Source of the DNA: Lamellibrachia satsuma
Lineage: Eukaryota; Annelida; Polychaeta; Sabellida; Siboglinidae
Assembly: GCA_033239005.1 (NCBI GenBank)
Contig: BSQZ01000014.1
Span: 4,705,501-4,769,500 of the forward strand
Direction: 5' to 3'
Length of the DNA stretch: 64,000 nucleotides
Under the pieces are notes generated by a model that ran no database searches, was not told the origin of the DNA, and saw nothing but the letters and a program-made list of their open reading frames with translations. Position 1 is the stretch's first letter, and each line of letters begins with the position of its first letter. Both the position numbers and the translations under genes were made by a program. Positions 23,405-36,639 of this stretch are shown here, piece by piece.

Positions 23405-23878
23405 TTCGATGTTTGTTGCACGGAAACAATAGTATGGTCAAAGCGCAGGTCTAATTCGCCATGCGCTAGTTCAGCGAAGAAGAAGAAATACGGTGCAAAA
23501 TACAAGCCGGAATGGGCGACTGACTTGCAGTTTATATGCCACAGTGAAAAGGGACCGATGTATGCATACTGTAGAGTGTGCAATACGCACATAAACGTAG
23601 CGTACAGTGGCAAGAGCGACATTGTTTGCCATGCAAGTTCGGCCAGTCACTCTACGTTGCAGAAAGCCACATCGTCGAAGATCGCCCACAGTAAAGCCTA
23701 CAGCGAGCATGTGTTCTCGATGTGTCAAAAGATCAACACTGACTCTCAGTCGCAGCTCGGCAACGACACCCTGCATATGCTGCTGTCATGCAAAATCAAC
23801 ACAGACGACGATGCTATTCGTTTGTGCCAGAGAAGGATTTTCTCAAATCGGCCAAGGTTGCGACATGGGATTATGTGA
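23405..23878 (+). CDS. BED-type zinc-finger protein fragment, transposon-encoded
   Basis: Open frame of 157 codons after a stop at 23402. The N-terminal part is basic (KKKKYGAKYKPEWATDL), followed by YCRVCNTHINVAYSGKSDIV and CHASSASH. This gives C-x2-C-x16-H-x5-H, the BED-finger pattern seen at the start of hAT and related transposases and their domesticated relatives. The residues between (VAYSGKSDIVCH) are typical of that group. After the finger the frame continues about 80 residues without a recognisable transposase core and stops, so the gene is truncated. No ATG lies upstream of the finger in frame (the first is just before YAYCRVC), so the true start may be on another exon or lost. TATAAA lies at 23391-23396. 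Confidence 0.6.
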   Translation, partial: FDVCCTETIVWSKRRSNSPCASSAKKKKYGAKYKPEWATDLQFICHSEKGPMYAYCRVCNTHINVAYSGKSDIVCHASSASHSTLQKATSSKIAHSKAYSEHVFSMCQKINTDSQSQLGNDTLHMLLSCKINTDDDAIRLCQRRIFSNRPRLRHGIM

Positions 23879-24184
23879 AGGATCACCAGTAAATGTGTAG
23901 GCTTGTGTCTGTTGTGCATGCTCTGTGAGATCGACATGGATGTTATTCTTATCTGGTAGATTTGTGATTTGTGTGTGGGTTTTCATAAATTATAGGCATG
24001 TGCCTGTCATGCATGGTAAAGTCACCCTGCATGCTCTATGTGAGATCGACATAGGGGTTATTCTTCTGTGCCAGATGTCTAGAGCTGATGAGTTATTTGT
24101 GAATATATATATAATGGGTTTTTGTATCATATTTGAACATGGTTGTTACTGTCATATAAAGTATTCTTTTTGTAATATTTTGTT

Positions 24185-24340
24185 CTCTTAGACCCTCCGA
24201 TTTACACACAAGTCCTGATTTTCCGAGACTACCAGATTTTTGTAAAAATCGCTGATTTTCTGAGACCCTCCGATTTATGTATAATCCCCGTTTTTTCGAG
24301 ACCCTCCAATTTACGTATAAATCTCCTGGATTGGCATTTC
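24185..24340 (+). repeat. Degenerate direct repeats at the right end of the BED-finger element
   Basis: Three or four copies with a GAGACCCTCCGATTTA core and TCCTGATTTTCC variants. Confidence 0.7.
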
Positions 24341-24401
24341 TGAAACTTAACATGTATGATTCTGTGTGAACACAACTACAGTATTTGATTATTTTATTTA
24401 A

Positions 24402-24637
24402 TTATTGTAATTTGACTAGTGTGGAACAACTGAAAAGTGTCGCCATCTGGTGTTAAGCAGTTGGCACCACTTTTCAGTTGTTCTACACTAATCACCAAAT
24501 GACACCATTAATGTTAAAGAGTTACCTTATTGTTTAGAAACAAATGTTGATGTACGCTTGTAAGGACATATTCTATGACATTTTTTCATGGCCCATTTTT
24601 TTTCAAGCGTACTGTACGATTGTTATGTCGAATATGG
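24402..24637 (+). mobile_element. MITE family copy B
   Basis: Shares with copy A the internal inverted repeat (TAGTGTGGAACAACTGAAAA and its complement around the CCATCTGGTGTTAA loop) and the right-hand segment TGTACGCTTGTAAG...CAAGCGTAC. The left terminal repeat is missing. Confidence 0.6.
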
Positions 24638-25189
24638 CACCTCTGGACACAGCTTTTGTTATTGTTGCAAACTACTCTATTACTGAACGAACACAAGATG
24701 TAAAGGTATTCACATGTCACTGGGAGAATTCTACTTATGTAAAAGTACTGCAAAAAAAATGTATGATTAAATTTTATGAGTAAAAAGTAAATAAATGTAC
24801 TTGCAATAAAAGAAAAAGTACTTCAGTCATTCACTCAAACATAAATATATTCACATGACCAATCGCAAAAATACAACATGAAAAAATTAGAATGTATTAA
24901 TTCACCCAAATGAAACTATAAGCATGTGCAGAGAATTTTAATTAGATTAAAAAAGACTTGTCAAATACGTATCAACTTGTTTCATCGGATTACACAGGGC
25001 AATCGGCAGAGTGAGCTCACAGTGCACTGAAACATTTAACACTGAGAAAAAGATACTTAATGACAATTGCAAAAGTACACAGAATTGTACTTTATTAGAA
25101 GTAAAACTACACCTAAAAAATTGTACTTTATTACTCAAGAAAAGTAAAATGTTCTACTCAACTAAAGCAACAAAGTAAAAGTACTTTGT

Positions 25190-25448
25190 TACATACCGGC
25201 TCTGTAATGTAAGACTATTAAGCCATACCGGCTCTGTACGTGTAAGACTATTAAGCCATACCGGCTCTGTACGTGTAAGACTATTAAGCCATACTGGCTC
25301 TGTACGTGTAAGAATATTAAGCCATACCAGCTCTGTACGTGTAAGACTATTAAGCCATACCGGCTCTGTACGTGTAAGACTATTAAGCCATATCGGCTCT
25401 GTACGTGTAAGAATATTAAGCCATACCAGCTCTGTACGTGTAAGACTA
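25190..25448 (+). repeat. 33-bp minisatellite
   Basis: Eight copies of ccggctctgtacgtgtaaga plus ctattaagccata. Confidence 0.95.
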
Positions 25449-25449
25449 A

Positions 25450-26200
25450 GTCATCACTACTTGACATCATCTTTTGTTTACTAGTTTCTGTAGCAAATAT
25501 TAATTCACAAGTATATATTATTCACTTGTGTTTTAATAATACTAATTTGCAATAAAATTTTATTAAAACTTAATATATATCAGTCAACATTAATACAAAT
25601 TTTAGTTGTACATTTAATTTATGAATTTATTTGAATTAGTGTGAAAGTGATTACTATTGCACAAAAGGTATAAAATGTGTTAATTTTGGTCACGAAACAC
25701 ATGGACAAATTTATTACTATTAAAAAGATATATGGTTAATTTGATTTGGACCAAATCAGCATTTTGTGTAATCTTTTATATAAAAATATCACTTCATTGC
25801 CATAAACTTTAACTAAAACGTTATCATGACTAATGAAATCTGTTATGATTATTTATCTTTGTGCTAGCCTAACAATTGCACAATAAATGCTTGCAGTGAT
25901 TCATGCACACCTATTAGTAGATATGTGTTCACTATTTACAGACCCTGACAGGATGTGGTTAGATATCAAATGGTCTGAGTAGACTGGAGTTTGCCTGTGG
26001 CAGGTGCCATGTTCAGAATGCCAGCTACTAGGAACTTCCTGGAAGGATGAAGTTTGATATGCAGCGATTAAGGTGCCATTTGACATCTGAATGACAGTAA
26101 ATGTCAGGAAGGTTTTTGATGATAGTTATAGTAGGCTAAGCACTGGAGGGTCAGGTTTCTAGCCAGTGTATGGACATTCTGCAGACAAGTACACTAGCTT
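25450..26200. other. Intronic, no gene recognised
   Basis: Strongly AT-rich; nothing supported. Confidence 0.35.
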
Positions 26201-26204
26201 TGTC

Positions 26205-26492
26205 CTAGCTTGTGTTCGACCGTACATATATTTAGCAGCTGCTTTAGCAGATTTAACAGTTGGCAATTTCGTTCACCCCACACTGTTCCCAATCATTCAG
26301 CTGTAAATGAGTACCTGGCTATATGGTGGGTATGTGAATAAATAGTCTTTATGCAGTTATTGCAGCATGGCTGAATGCTTTCCATAGAAGTCTAGTTGGC
26401 GTTGGAATGAACAGGTTTGCCAGGGGGTGAAGTGTAAAGCGCTTTGAACCATCCCAAGGATTGGATACGCTATATAAGAACGTACTTATCCC
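26205..26492 (+). mobile_element. SINE body and tail
   Basis: Contains GGCAATTTCGTTCACCCCAC and AAATGAGTACCTGGC, as in the SINE body. It ends with AAAGCGCTTTGAACCATCC and ACGCTATATAAGAAC, a tail type common in animal SINEs. The tRNA head is decayed. Confidence 0.55.
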
Positions 26493-27160
26493 TTAAATAA
26501 AAGAGCACAAACTTTTAGTAAAATCACAGAAAGAGTTGACTTTTATCGTTAGATCTGGTAACTTGCAAAACTATAAATAATTATAGTATATGGAGACAGA
26601 ACACTTTTGTCGTCCATTTAAAAAAAAATTAATTTTGACCAATCTCGTCAAAAATAGTTAACGTAACTACTGTGTTAATGCAACAATGACTTGATGCAAC
26701 CATAATATAACCATAACTTAATAAACTGTATTCACTGCCTAAGCTTTTATCCTTCCTGAGAGTATGTTTGCAGTACACATGTTTTTGCCACTACGGATAG
26801 TTTTGGATATAAAGTAAAACCAAAAGAGCAGGACGTGATTCTTACCATGACCTAGCTTAGTATTTAAGTAGTTACATTTGCCCTTCAGATTAATCAAAAG
26901 AACAACAATGCCAATGTCATGCAAAGGGTTGCATGACATTGCAGTCAGCACAGTTTATACTTTTGATTGGTTAATAATTATGTCACTAATACATGGACAT
27001 AAAAATTAAGAAACCTTGATGTAGATATGAGATGTCTATTATTGCAGGCACCAGTAGTTTAATCATTATTATTGCATGACATGTATAATAACAACCTATA
27101 ATGTGATTTCCTGTTATGTAATATGTAATTTCCATTGCATAATCTGTTGAGCCAACAAGG

Positions 27161-27400
27161 CCAAATACCAACAAGTCAGTCATAGATAATAACGTTATGA
27201 CACATCTTGACTGGTGAGTTCTGTTTTACCATCATTATCACAGGTCAAATACCAACATGTCAGTCATAGATAATAATGTTATGACACATCTTGACTGGGG
27301 AGTTCCGTTTTACCATCACTATTACTGGTCAAATACCAACAAGTCAGTCATAGATAATACTGTTATGACACATCTTGACTGGGGAGTTTTCCTTTTTATC
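27161..27400 (+). repeat. About 84-bp tandem repeat, three copies
   Basis: Units contain caaataccaacaagtcagtc, gttatgacacatcttgactg and gttttaccatca. Confidence 0.9.
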
Positions 27401-27599
27401 ACCACCGGTTGCATGTGTGAAAGTAGAATTCTGAAAATTGTAGCACCATAAAACTTTAAAAAAAATAACATCCGTCATTCATAAGAAGCTTTGAACCTGT
27501 TGTACTAAAATGGCCAAATGTCACAAACTCTGAAATACAAAGCTCTTATTTGGTTTGGATTGTCTGGAATGTGTGAACCAGAAATTATATAAGCAGCAC

Positions 27600-27707
27600 T
27601 CAGTAGGCAAATGACCTTGACCTTAGTCAGTAGGCAAATGACCTTGACCATAGTCAGTAGGTCGACGACCTTGACCTCTCAGAGTAGGTCGATAACCTTG
27701 ACCTAAG
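27600..27707 (+). repeat. 27-bp tandem repeat with TGACCTTGACC
   Basis: Four copies of the unit tcagtaggcaaatgaccttg plus accttag. The reverse strand of each contains GGTCAAGGTYA-type words. Confidence 0.9.
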
Positions 27708-28399
27708 TAGTGCATTCTCTACTGCAGGCTCAATCCAGATCAAGCTTGAACTAGATGGGTGATGGGCTGGTCATAAGTAATCATTATTGATAGCCCAGGA
27801 GGAAATGTCCATTCTTCATGACACCATTTGCAGTTGAGATTACTTCTATGTAGCAAAACAGTTGAGATTACTTCTATGTAAGTAGCAAAACGTGTGCAGG
27901 AAACATTATTTCTAGTTCCATGTCCCTGTGTGGGTCAAATGGACTTTCCTAATGATGCAACTATCAAAGACACCATACTGTGACAAACTGAAGGACTTGT
28001 CCTCAATAAAGAGTACTTCTTTAACTAATAAATGGTTGCTATCATGACACACCTTTAATGTACAATTAATTGTCTTGCTACAAAGGCAAATCGTTGTATT
28101 ACAGACTTTTGGTCCACATTTATTTAGCAATTCACTGCGTCGTTATCAAGCCAAAAATTGCATTTTCAATTTTGATATTATGAAAGATCAATATTTACTT
28201 CATATGTCCATGCAAGAAAAAAAATTGCATTTCAGAATGAGTATTTACACATATTATTTACTTCATGAGAACACTTTGATGCAACTGATCATAATTAATT
28301 ATGGCTACACATGTAATTCAACTGAACTGTAATTGATGCTACTGTTTAAAGGCCATATCTTGTCCAAACAAATGTATATAAATACTATATAAATATATT

Positions 28400-30184
<1,785 letters not shown>

Positions 30185-30370
30185 CACTAGTGCTGCCTGT
30201 GACCATTTGGGCCACATGGCATCAGATTTGGCTAAACAAAACTTATCCATTTGAGCCAATTTGGCCACCAGCATTTTTGTCAAAAAGGATGCAGAATACA
30301 TGAGTGTTTGATGCATATTAAACAATTTGGCTAAAGCAATATGTATTTGAATAAACAAATGTTTGGTTGC
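30185..30370 (+). repeat. Dispersed repeat copy, inverted relative to 45.1 kb
   Basis: Shares GACCATTTGGGCCA, GGCATCAGATTTGGCTAAAC, CATTTGAGCCAATTTGGCCA and CAATTTGGCTAAAGCAA with the reverse complement of 45125-45350. Confidence 0.65.
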
Positions 30371-30524
30371 TTTACAACATCAGAGTTAGCCCAGATGCCA
30401 TGTAAATGTCGCTGTTATTAAAACACAAAACACTGCATATCCAGCATGTTGAGCATGGGTTGTACTTCTAAGAACCACACCTTAGAGCCAAAATTGTAGT
30501 TGGAAATATCCATTTAATTGCCCG

Positions 30525-30800
30525 GGGATTCACACATTGACACTAGGATTTATACACTGACACTGGGATGTATACACTGACACTAGGATTTATACACTGA
30601 CACTGGGATTCACACATTGACACTAGGATTTATACACTGACACTGGGATTTATACACTGACACTAGGATTTATACACTGACACTGGGATTTATACACTGA
30701 CACTGGGATTTATACACTGAAATTAGGATTTATACACTTACACTGGGATTTATACACTGATACTGGGATTTATACATTGACACTGGAATTTATGCCTATA
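30525..30800 (+). repeat. 20-bp minisatellite
   Basis: About 13 copies of cactgggatttatacactga, with alternating cactagg and cactggg variants. Confidence 0.95.
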
Positions 30801-30804
30801 CAGG

Positions 30805-32660
30805 TTGAAGGTTGAAGCAAATCCATATGATTGAACAAATGTCTTAGACAAGCAAATCTCTAAGATTGCCAAGTGACAGAAATAAATTGAGAGAGAGTGG
30901 TGTCTTACTATTAAAAGGGCTCAAAGATCAAGAGTAGCAGTAGTGCAAGTCCACTTGCTTTACAATATTGCAGGTTGACCTCCCAAATTAGCAAAGATAT
31001 ATTTATTGTCAAGTCCTGATTTTCAATAACAGGGACCGTATGTCCGTACTGGGGCAATGTTAAACCTGGTCTGATATCTGTTAACTCGGGGCACGGAAGA
31101 AGAACGCTATGCTAGGTGCCAGCGACACCCTCAGTGCCAGCACAGAAACCCAGCTTGGGTGATATTCTAGGCTAACTAGCCTCACCAGGCCTCATGAGGT
31201 CAACTGGTAACCATACAAAGAGAATATCAAATTAGCACAAGTTGCCCAACTGGAACATAAGATTAGAACCTCAAGGTCAAAGTGACCATAAAAACAGACT
31301 TTGTGCATACCTCATTTTGACACCTGCCTAGTGTCTCTGGTAGGGATATGTTCAACTTCTTCTTCCACTAGCCTTCCACACGGACAACCTCCAAGCTGTC
31401 ATGGAAAGACACCACCGAACAATGGCAAAAATCCACCCAAAACGGGCAACCCTCTTTCAGGGTTATACTCTGCAAGCAGTGGTGACAGCAAAGGATGTCA
31501 CAAAACTAGCTGAACCAATCTGACACAATGACCCAGTCAGCTGTCACATGGTTCAGTGCCTGGACAGAAATCACTGAACTGGAACTGGCAGATGACACAC
31601 CCACACAAGCCAAGGAAAATGTTTGTTCAAGCACAGCCGTTGTCTTCCTTCACATAACACCCACAGTAGGAGCGTTTACATAAACACCTTCCCTGCATAG
31701 CCATGTGCTTCTGTACTGAGTAGCCGTAGTCTGCCTATTATCAGCCACAGATTCCTGTACGTCACACAGTCGGCCTAAACGAAGATACTACTCCTTGGCG
31801 GAATAAATTGTTGAAGATTGGTTCGGCGACCCGCTCGGACCGAGAGGTTCGCGGGGAAACTAATTACGATGCAGTCGATCAGCAAGAATGGATGAACATG
31901 TGGTTATTATATGCTGAATAGATATTAGACAGCGAACATGTGCGTGGAATACAAAGAGACTGTAAATGAACATTACTGTAAGTGCATGCATGTCCACGTG
32001 TGTGCTTGCATTTCTGTGTATCTATTGTGCATTCATGAAACCAGCAGAAAGACCATTTCAGTTACCTACTCCTAAAGAACTATTTTATTTTGTCCAAAAA
32101 TATATTGAATCAATAATTTACTCATTAACTCAGATGGAAATAATAGCACTGGTAATAGAAGGAAACTGGAACTGTTTTCACCAAGATAATTTAAGTGTTA
32201 AAGGGTTACAGTACACACCTATTCCAGCAGTGAACTGTGAATAGAAAGAACAGGAATGTATATAAATATATTTTCAAGCATACAACTATTCCAGCAATGA
32301 ATAGAAAGAACAGGTACCTGTAATAGTTATTTTTGAGCTTACAACTATTCTAGCTTGACAAAGAATAGACTGAGGAGGAATATGTTACCTTCAGACATTG
32401 TATAATATAGTATGTATCTTAAATATCTAGTAATAAACAGTAACAAAGCATGGATCTCCTCTAGTCTAGTCTAGTTGTCCACTGAAGCATGACCTCTTAG
32501 ATCATAGCACACAAGGGCATGCATGCTGGATACGTGGCACACGATCTTGTTGCAAAATTAACCTATAAACCTGAAGGCACCACCCCTTGAGATAATTCTG
32601 ATGGGGGGTTGAAGAGGGGCGTATGTGGAGAAACCAGTGAGAATGCAATATGTTATATAG
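30805..32660. other. Intronic, no gene recognised
   Basis: A GC-rich patch at 31800-31880 contains inverted cggcgacccgctcgg / ccgagaggttcgcggg words. No gene found. Confidence 0.3.
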
Positions 32661-32666
32661 ATTATG

Positions 32667-32942
32667 TGGAGTAATTAATAAGGTCTACCTGTAATTAATA
32701 AGGTCTACCCATAATTAATAAGATCTACCCATAATTAGTAAGGTCTACCTGTAATTAGTAAGGTCTACCTGTAATTAATAAGGTCTACCTGTAATTAATA
32801 AGGTCTACCCATAATTAGTAAGGTCTACCTGTAATTAATAAGGTCTACCTGTAATTAATAAGGTCTACCCATAATTAATAAGGTCTACCTGTAATTAATA
32901 AGGTCTACCCATAATTAGTAAGGTCTACCTGTAATTAATAAT
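32667..32942 (+). repeat. 20-bp minisatellite
   Basis: About 13 copies of gtaattaataaggtctacct, with ccataattagtaaggtctac variants. Confidence 0.95.
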
Positions 32943-33479
32943 GTTTATGTATGAACAAGCATTCCTTTGTTACATATTTGTTTGGTGCAGCTTGAACCTC
33001 TGCTGGTGCTGAAAGTCAGATGATATATCACAGTAACTACCTGTGTGTGTCTAAGTGGGTACGTGTGTACCTGCGTGCCTGCATGTAGATGCCTTTTCAG
33101 GAGTGTACTTTGTGCATAATATAGAAAAAATCCTACATACTCTTGTAGAACTGGAGTTTTGTTTCGCATTCAGGCCAGTACTAAGGATAATTTCAGCAAA
33201 GGATCAGTAACTGAGAACACCAACTATCTTTAGTCACCTTGTCTGTGAGAGGGTTGTGTGTGACAGGGTTATGTATGACAGGAAGGACAGAAGGTAGGAC
33301 GCGGTGGTCTAGGAGTGGTGACCCAGTCACCTGACAGGTCAACGCTATTCACGGTCACATGGGCAGTTTTTTTAAAACATTTCTGAACACATATACATCA
33401 TAAGAAGCCACTACTGGCTATGATCTATGACAGGAGGGTTTAAGAATTTTTCTATGACAGGAGAGTTTAAGAGTTTCCT

Positions 33480-33625
33480 TCTCTAGAGTTAGTGAGTCTA
33501 CAACAGGTTAGAAGTGCACCCTCTGTGTTGGGTCATTTACTTCCCCTGGCATAGACACCAGGTAGAAGGGACTAATGGCTTTTAGCGTCTCTTACGAAAG
33601 ACACAGGCATGGTGGGGTAAACCGA
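33480..33625 (-). mobile_element. SINE fragment
   Basis: Shares the body and 3' part (AGTGAGTCTACAACAGG, ACTTCCCCTGGCATAGACAC, GAAAGACACAGGC) with the SINE at 4075-4357. The tRNA head is missing. Confidence 0.6.
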
Positions 33626-34332
33626 CAAGCAACAATGCCTCACTAGTTCTAGTAGATTTTGTTGAACAAGCAAATATTTGAAAATAAGTAATGATGGAAT
33701 TTATGTTATAGAGAGGGGAGTGGATAGTCACTGTGTGGCTGAATACTTCCCAGAAGTTTGTAAAAGACAGGTATAAATGACATAGTGCCTGCATGTTCTC
33801 TGTACCTGAAGGACATTCCTCCTAAGGTGTCATTGACAGACACGCTATTTGCGGACCTATGTTTTTCTACATTCTGAAGTAGTGTTACCTGTCAAAAAAA
33901 ATGGCTCTCAATGTTCTGGGGAGTAATTCTATTTCTGGTGACACCACCAAGTTGACCAATTAACACATCTTAGGATAGAATATTTCTTCAATTGTTGGAT
34001 GTCAGAATATGTTATCTCAAAATCCAGACACCCACCACATATAATGTCCCAAAAAGGTAGTGTTTTTCCGAATAATAGGTTTTTTATGATTGATTAGTTC
34101 ATGATACTGATCAATTAATCGATTACTATCTTGAGTAATATATAAAAAAGCACATGCTAAATTTTATTCCTGTTCCACAAATTCCTTGGGCAATGGATGA
34201 TAACACATATGTGACTGGTTATTCTGCGATTTCCAATTTTGTTATGGCAAACAAATGTCAGGTTATCTTACGTAGATACAACAAATTATTTCCCACATTT
34301 TTGCAGTGCACAAATCATTACATAACTGATCA

Positions 34333-34560
34333 TCGAGTGGGAAGCAGTGGTCTAATGGTTAGAGCACCCGCCTGTCGTTCGAGAGGACGGTGGTTCCATT
34401 CCACCGTTTCGAAGCTTGGGCAATTTCATTCACCCACTTTGCCTGTGTCTTTCAGAAGATACATTAAAAGCCATTGGTCCCCTTTGTTTGGTGTCTATAC
34501 AGGGGAAATAAAAGATCCCATCCTGGGAAATGAAAAAAACCTGTGATGGACTCACTAAAT
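34333..34560 (+). mobile_element. tRNA-derived SINE, near complete
   Basis: The head has an A box (TGGTCTAATGG) and a B box (GGTTCCATTCC) spaced as in a tRNA. The body follows (GGGCAATTTCATTCACCCAC, TGTCTTTCAGAAGATACATT, GGTGTCTATACAGGGGAAAT). The body is shared with the copies at 4.1-4.36 kb and 33.5-33.6 kb. It is a pol III retroposon, not a functional tRNA gene. Confidence 0.75.
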
Positions 34561-34726
34561 CTAGAGAAGGACACTCTTCAACAAACCCTTAACACAATAT
34601 CCTAGTAGAACTTTGCTGAATAATTATCGCTTATGCAAATCAAACTGATTCCCAACACTACAAAGGCCATTGCAACCACCAGAGAACCAACCACTCAGTA
34701 CACTGCATGCAGCATTCCCTGTAATA

Positions 34727-34927
34727 CTATCCATAAATGTCATGGTCAGTAGCCTCCTGTTCAATTTGCCTCAGAGTGCAACATCTCAGTACACTATCCA
34801 TAAATGTCATGGTCAGTAGCCTCCTGTTCAATTTGCCTCAGAGTGCAACATCTCAGTACACTATCCATAAATGCCATGGTCAGTAGCCTCCTGTTCAATT
34901 TGCCTCAGAGTGCAACATCTCAGTACA
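34727..34927 (+). repeat. 67-bp tandem repeat, three copies
   Basis: Nearly identical copies of a unit with ccataaatgtcatggtcagt and caatttgcctcagagtgcaa; low divergence implies recent origin. Confidence 0.95.
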
Positions 34928-35128
34928 ATCATTACAAGGAAACTGTGGCACTTAAACATTTCACTTAGTTATTATCTAAAGTGTGCTTTCCCGGGAATCC
35001 AAAGGGCATCTTCTACTACCGTATATAGCATAATATTAGAACAGGTGCTAATATAAAAACACATTTTTGTCATGTGTTTTTCAGTCCGTGCGCAAACAGA
35101 CATGGGCAGAAACAATGTCGTATGTTCA

Positions 35129-36222
35129 CAGGGCTTCACTTTTGAGGCGAGCAATTGCTCTCGCTCCCTATCGCTCGCACAAATCAATAATCTAGGGAGC
35201 GATTTATTGCTCACGTCAATTGTAAAAATCGCTCGCTGCCTGGAAGTGTTCGTCTTGACAAGTAGTTTCTTGAGTATTAGATTCACTAGGAGAGTCTAAC
35301 CTCTTTATGACGCAGTGTTCGGGCTCCAATATTCGGAGTTCACGTATCATCCGTCACCGGCGATCGCAGTCCGCTGCACCAAGATTGCGAGAACGCCATC
35401 GAAGCTACGCTGGCCACGCGGTTTATAAAAAGTTATCAAATGAGTGGACGAACGTCGATGTGTATTATGTTTATATATGTACAGTTATGGAATAGTTAAG
35501 GGATCAACAACATTTCGCTACGATCTGATTGACCTACTACGCTGCAATGGGAATCGAAAATAATAATCTGGATCTGAACTATTGAAAATGTATGAGTTGA
35601 CACGGAGTGTAAAAGCTGATTAGACATTGAAAACGATAATTTTAGCAATTGTTCCACTTCGTCATTCAACCACTCTGAACACATAAATTCATGACGCACA
35701 TCTAAAGCAACACTTAACATTGATTCACTGTTTCGTGTGCAGTTGACAAATTCATATTTTTGCGCACCAAGTTTGAGTTGTGCGTTTGGCATTATGATGC
35801 AATGGAAGCATGCCATTTCACCCCAATTTATATTGGTGTTGCCTACTAAGCTGCATTTATGAGTTATGACTATACATCTAATTCTTATCCGTGGCGTATT
35901 TGTGAATCTCAATTGCAAGTTTCAAACTGCTACTGCCACTGGCCTTGCCTAGGCTACGCTATTCGGTGACATGTTGCAATTCAAAACCGTTTCACAAATT
36001 GCAATGTATGGGGTTTACTAAAGTAAACATTTATTTCTTTGTACAAAAGACAGCGCCAACAAGCACCAATTAAAATTTCATGGCGACAATAACAGAATAT
36101 GAATGGGGAAATGGTGGCGCCACTACAAGGTAAAAAAAACAACAACTAACAAATCGCTTGCCTAAATTAATTTAGCATATTTAGGCGAGCGATTTATCGT
36201 TGTTTTCAAATATGAAGCCCTG
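35129..36222. mobile_element. TIR DNA transposon, 1094 bp, 6-bp target duplication
   Basis: Ends CAGGGCTTCACTTTTGA and, inverted, CAGGGCTTCATATTTGA (15 of 17 identical). TGTTCA occurs immediately outside both ends (35123-35128 and 36223-36228). Several subterminal copies of a GCGAGCGATT-type motif lie near both ends, including the palindrome GAGCAATTGCTC at the left. CAGGG ends suggest hAT-like, but 6-bp duplications are not the usual 8. Only short frames lie inside, so it is non-autonomous. Confidence 0.7.
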
Positions 36223-36456
36223 TGTTCATCATAATTAGAACTTAACTAATGCACATATAATTGCATGAAAACATAATCCTAGTCACAAAGAAAGAAAATA
36301 ATGTTAAACAATAACTATGGTACATATTTACTAATCTTAATTAACTGATGATCACTGACACATTGAAATTGCTGTGATGGTTATTAAACCTCAGATTACC
36401 TTCACATGTTCTGGTCGATTGACTCTCAAAACCATTCGAGCATATCACACAACTGA

Positions 36457-36634
36457 AAAAACCCTCCCCACACCTCCTCCCACATGCCTCCCCACACACT
36501 CCCTCACACCTCCCCCACACCCTCTCACACACCTCCCCCACACCTCCTCCACACCTTCTCCCACACCTCCCCCACACTCTTTCCCACACTCTTTCCCACA
36601 TCTCTCCCACGCCTCCCCCACACCCATTTCATGG
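36457..36634 (+). repeat. C-rich CCTCCCCCACAC low-complexity tract
   Basis: Irregular repeats of cctcccacac and ccccacac. The open frames across it are compositional. Confidence 0.95.
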
Positions 36635-36639
36635 CATTT

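Larger units (their letters stand above)
23039..24358 (+). mobile_element. DNA transposon remnant with terminal inverted repeats and a BED-finger gene
   Basis: Ends CATACATGTTAAGTCTC (23039) and its inverted counterpart CATACATGTTAAGTTTC (from 24358) extend with gaps into further inverted similarity ending in GGAGA. If CATGTTAAGT is taken as the tip, a TA dinucleotide flanks both sides and could be the target duplication. Inside lie a TATA box (23391), a zinc-finger reading frame and, at the right, degenerate direct repeats with a GAGACCCTCC core. The superfamily cannot be fixed from these ends. Confidence 0.55.

Noticed and set aside
34333..34405. Functional tRNA gene
   Set aside because: A and B boxes are present but the cloverleaf is imperfect and a shared SINE body follows.
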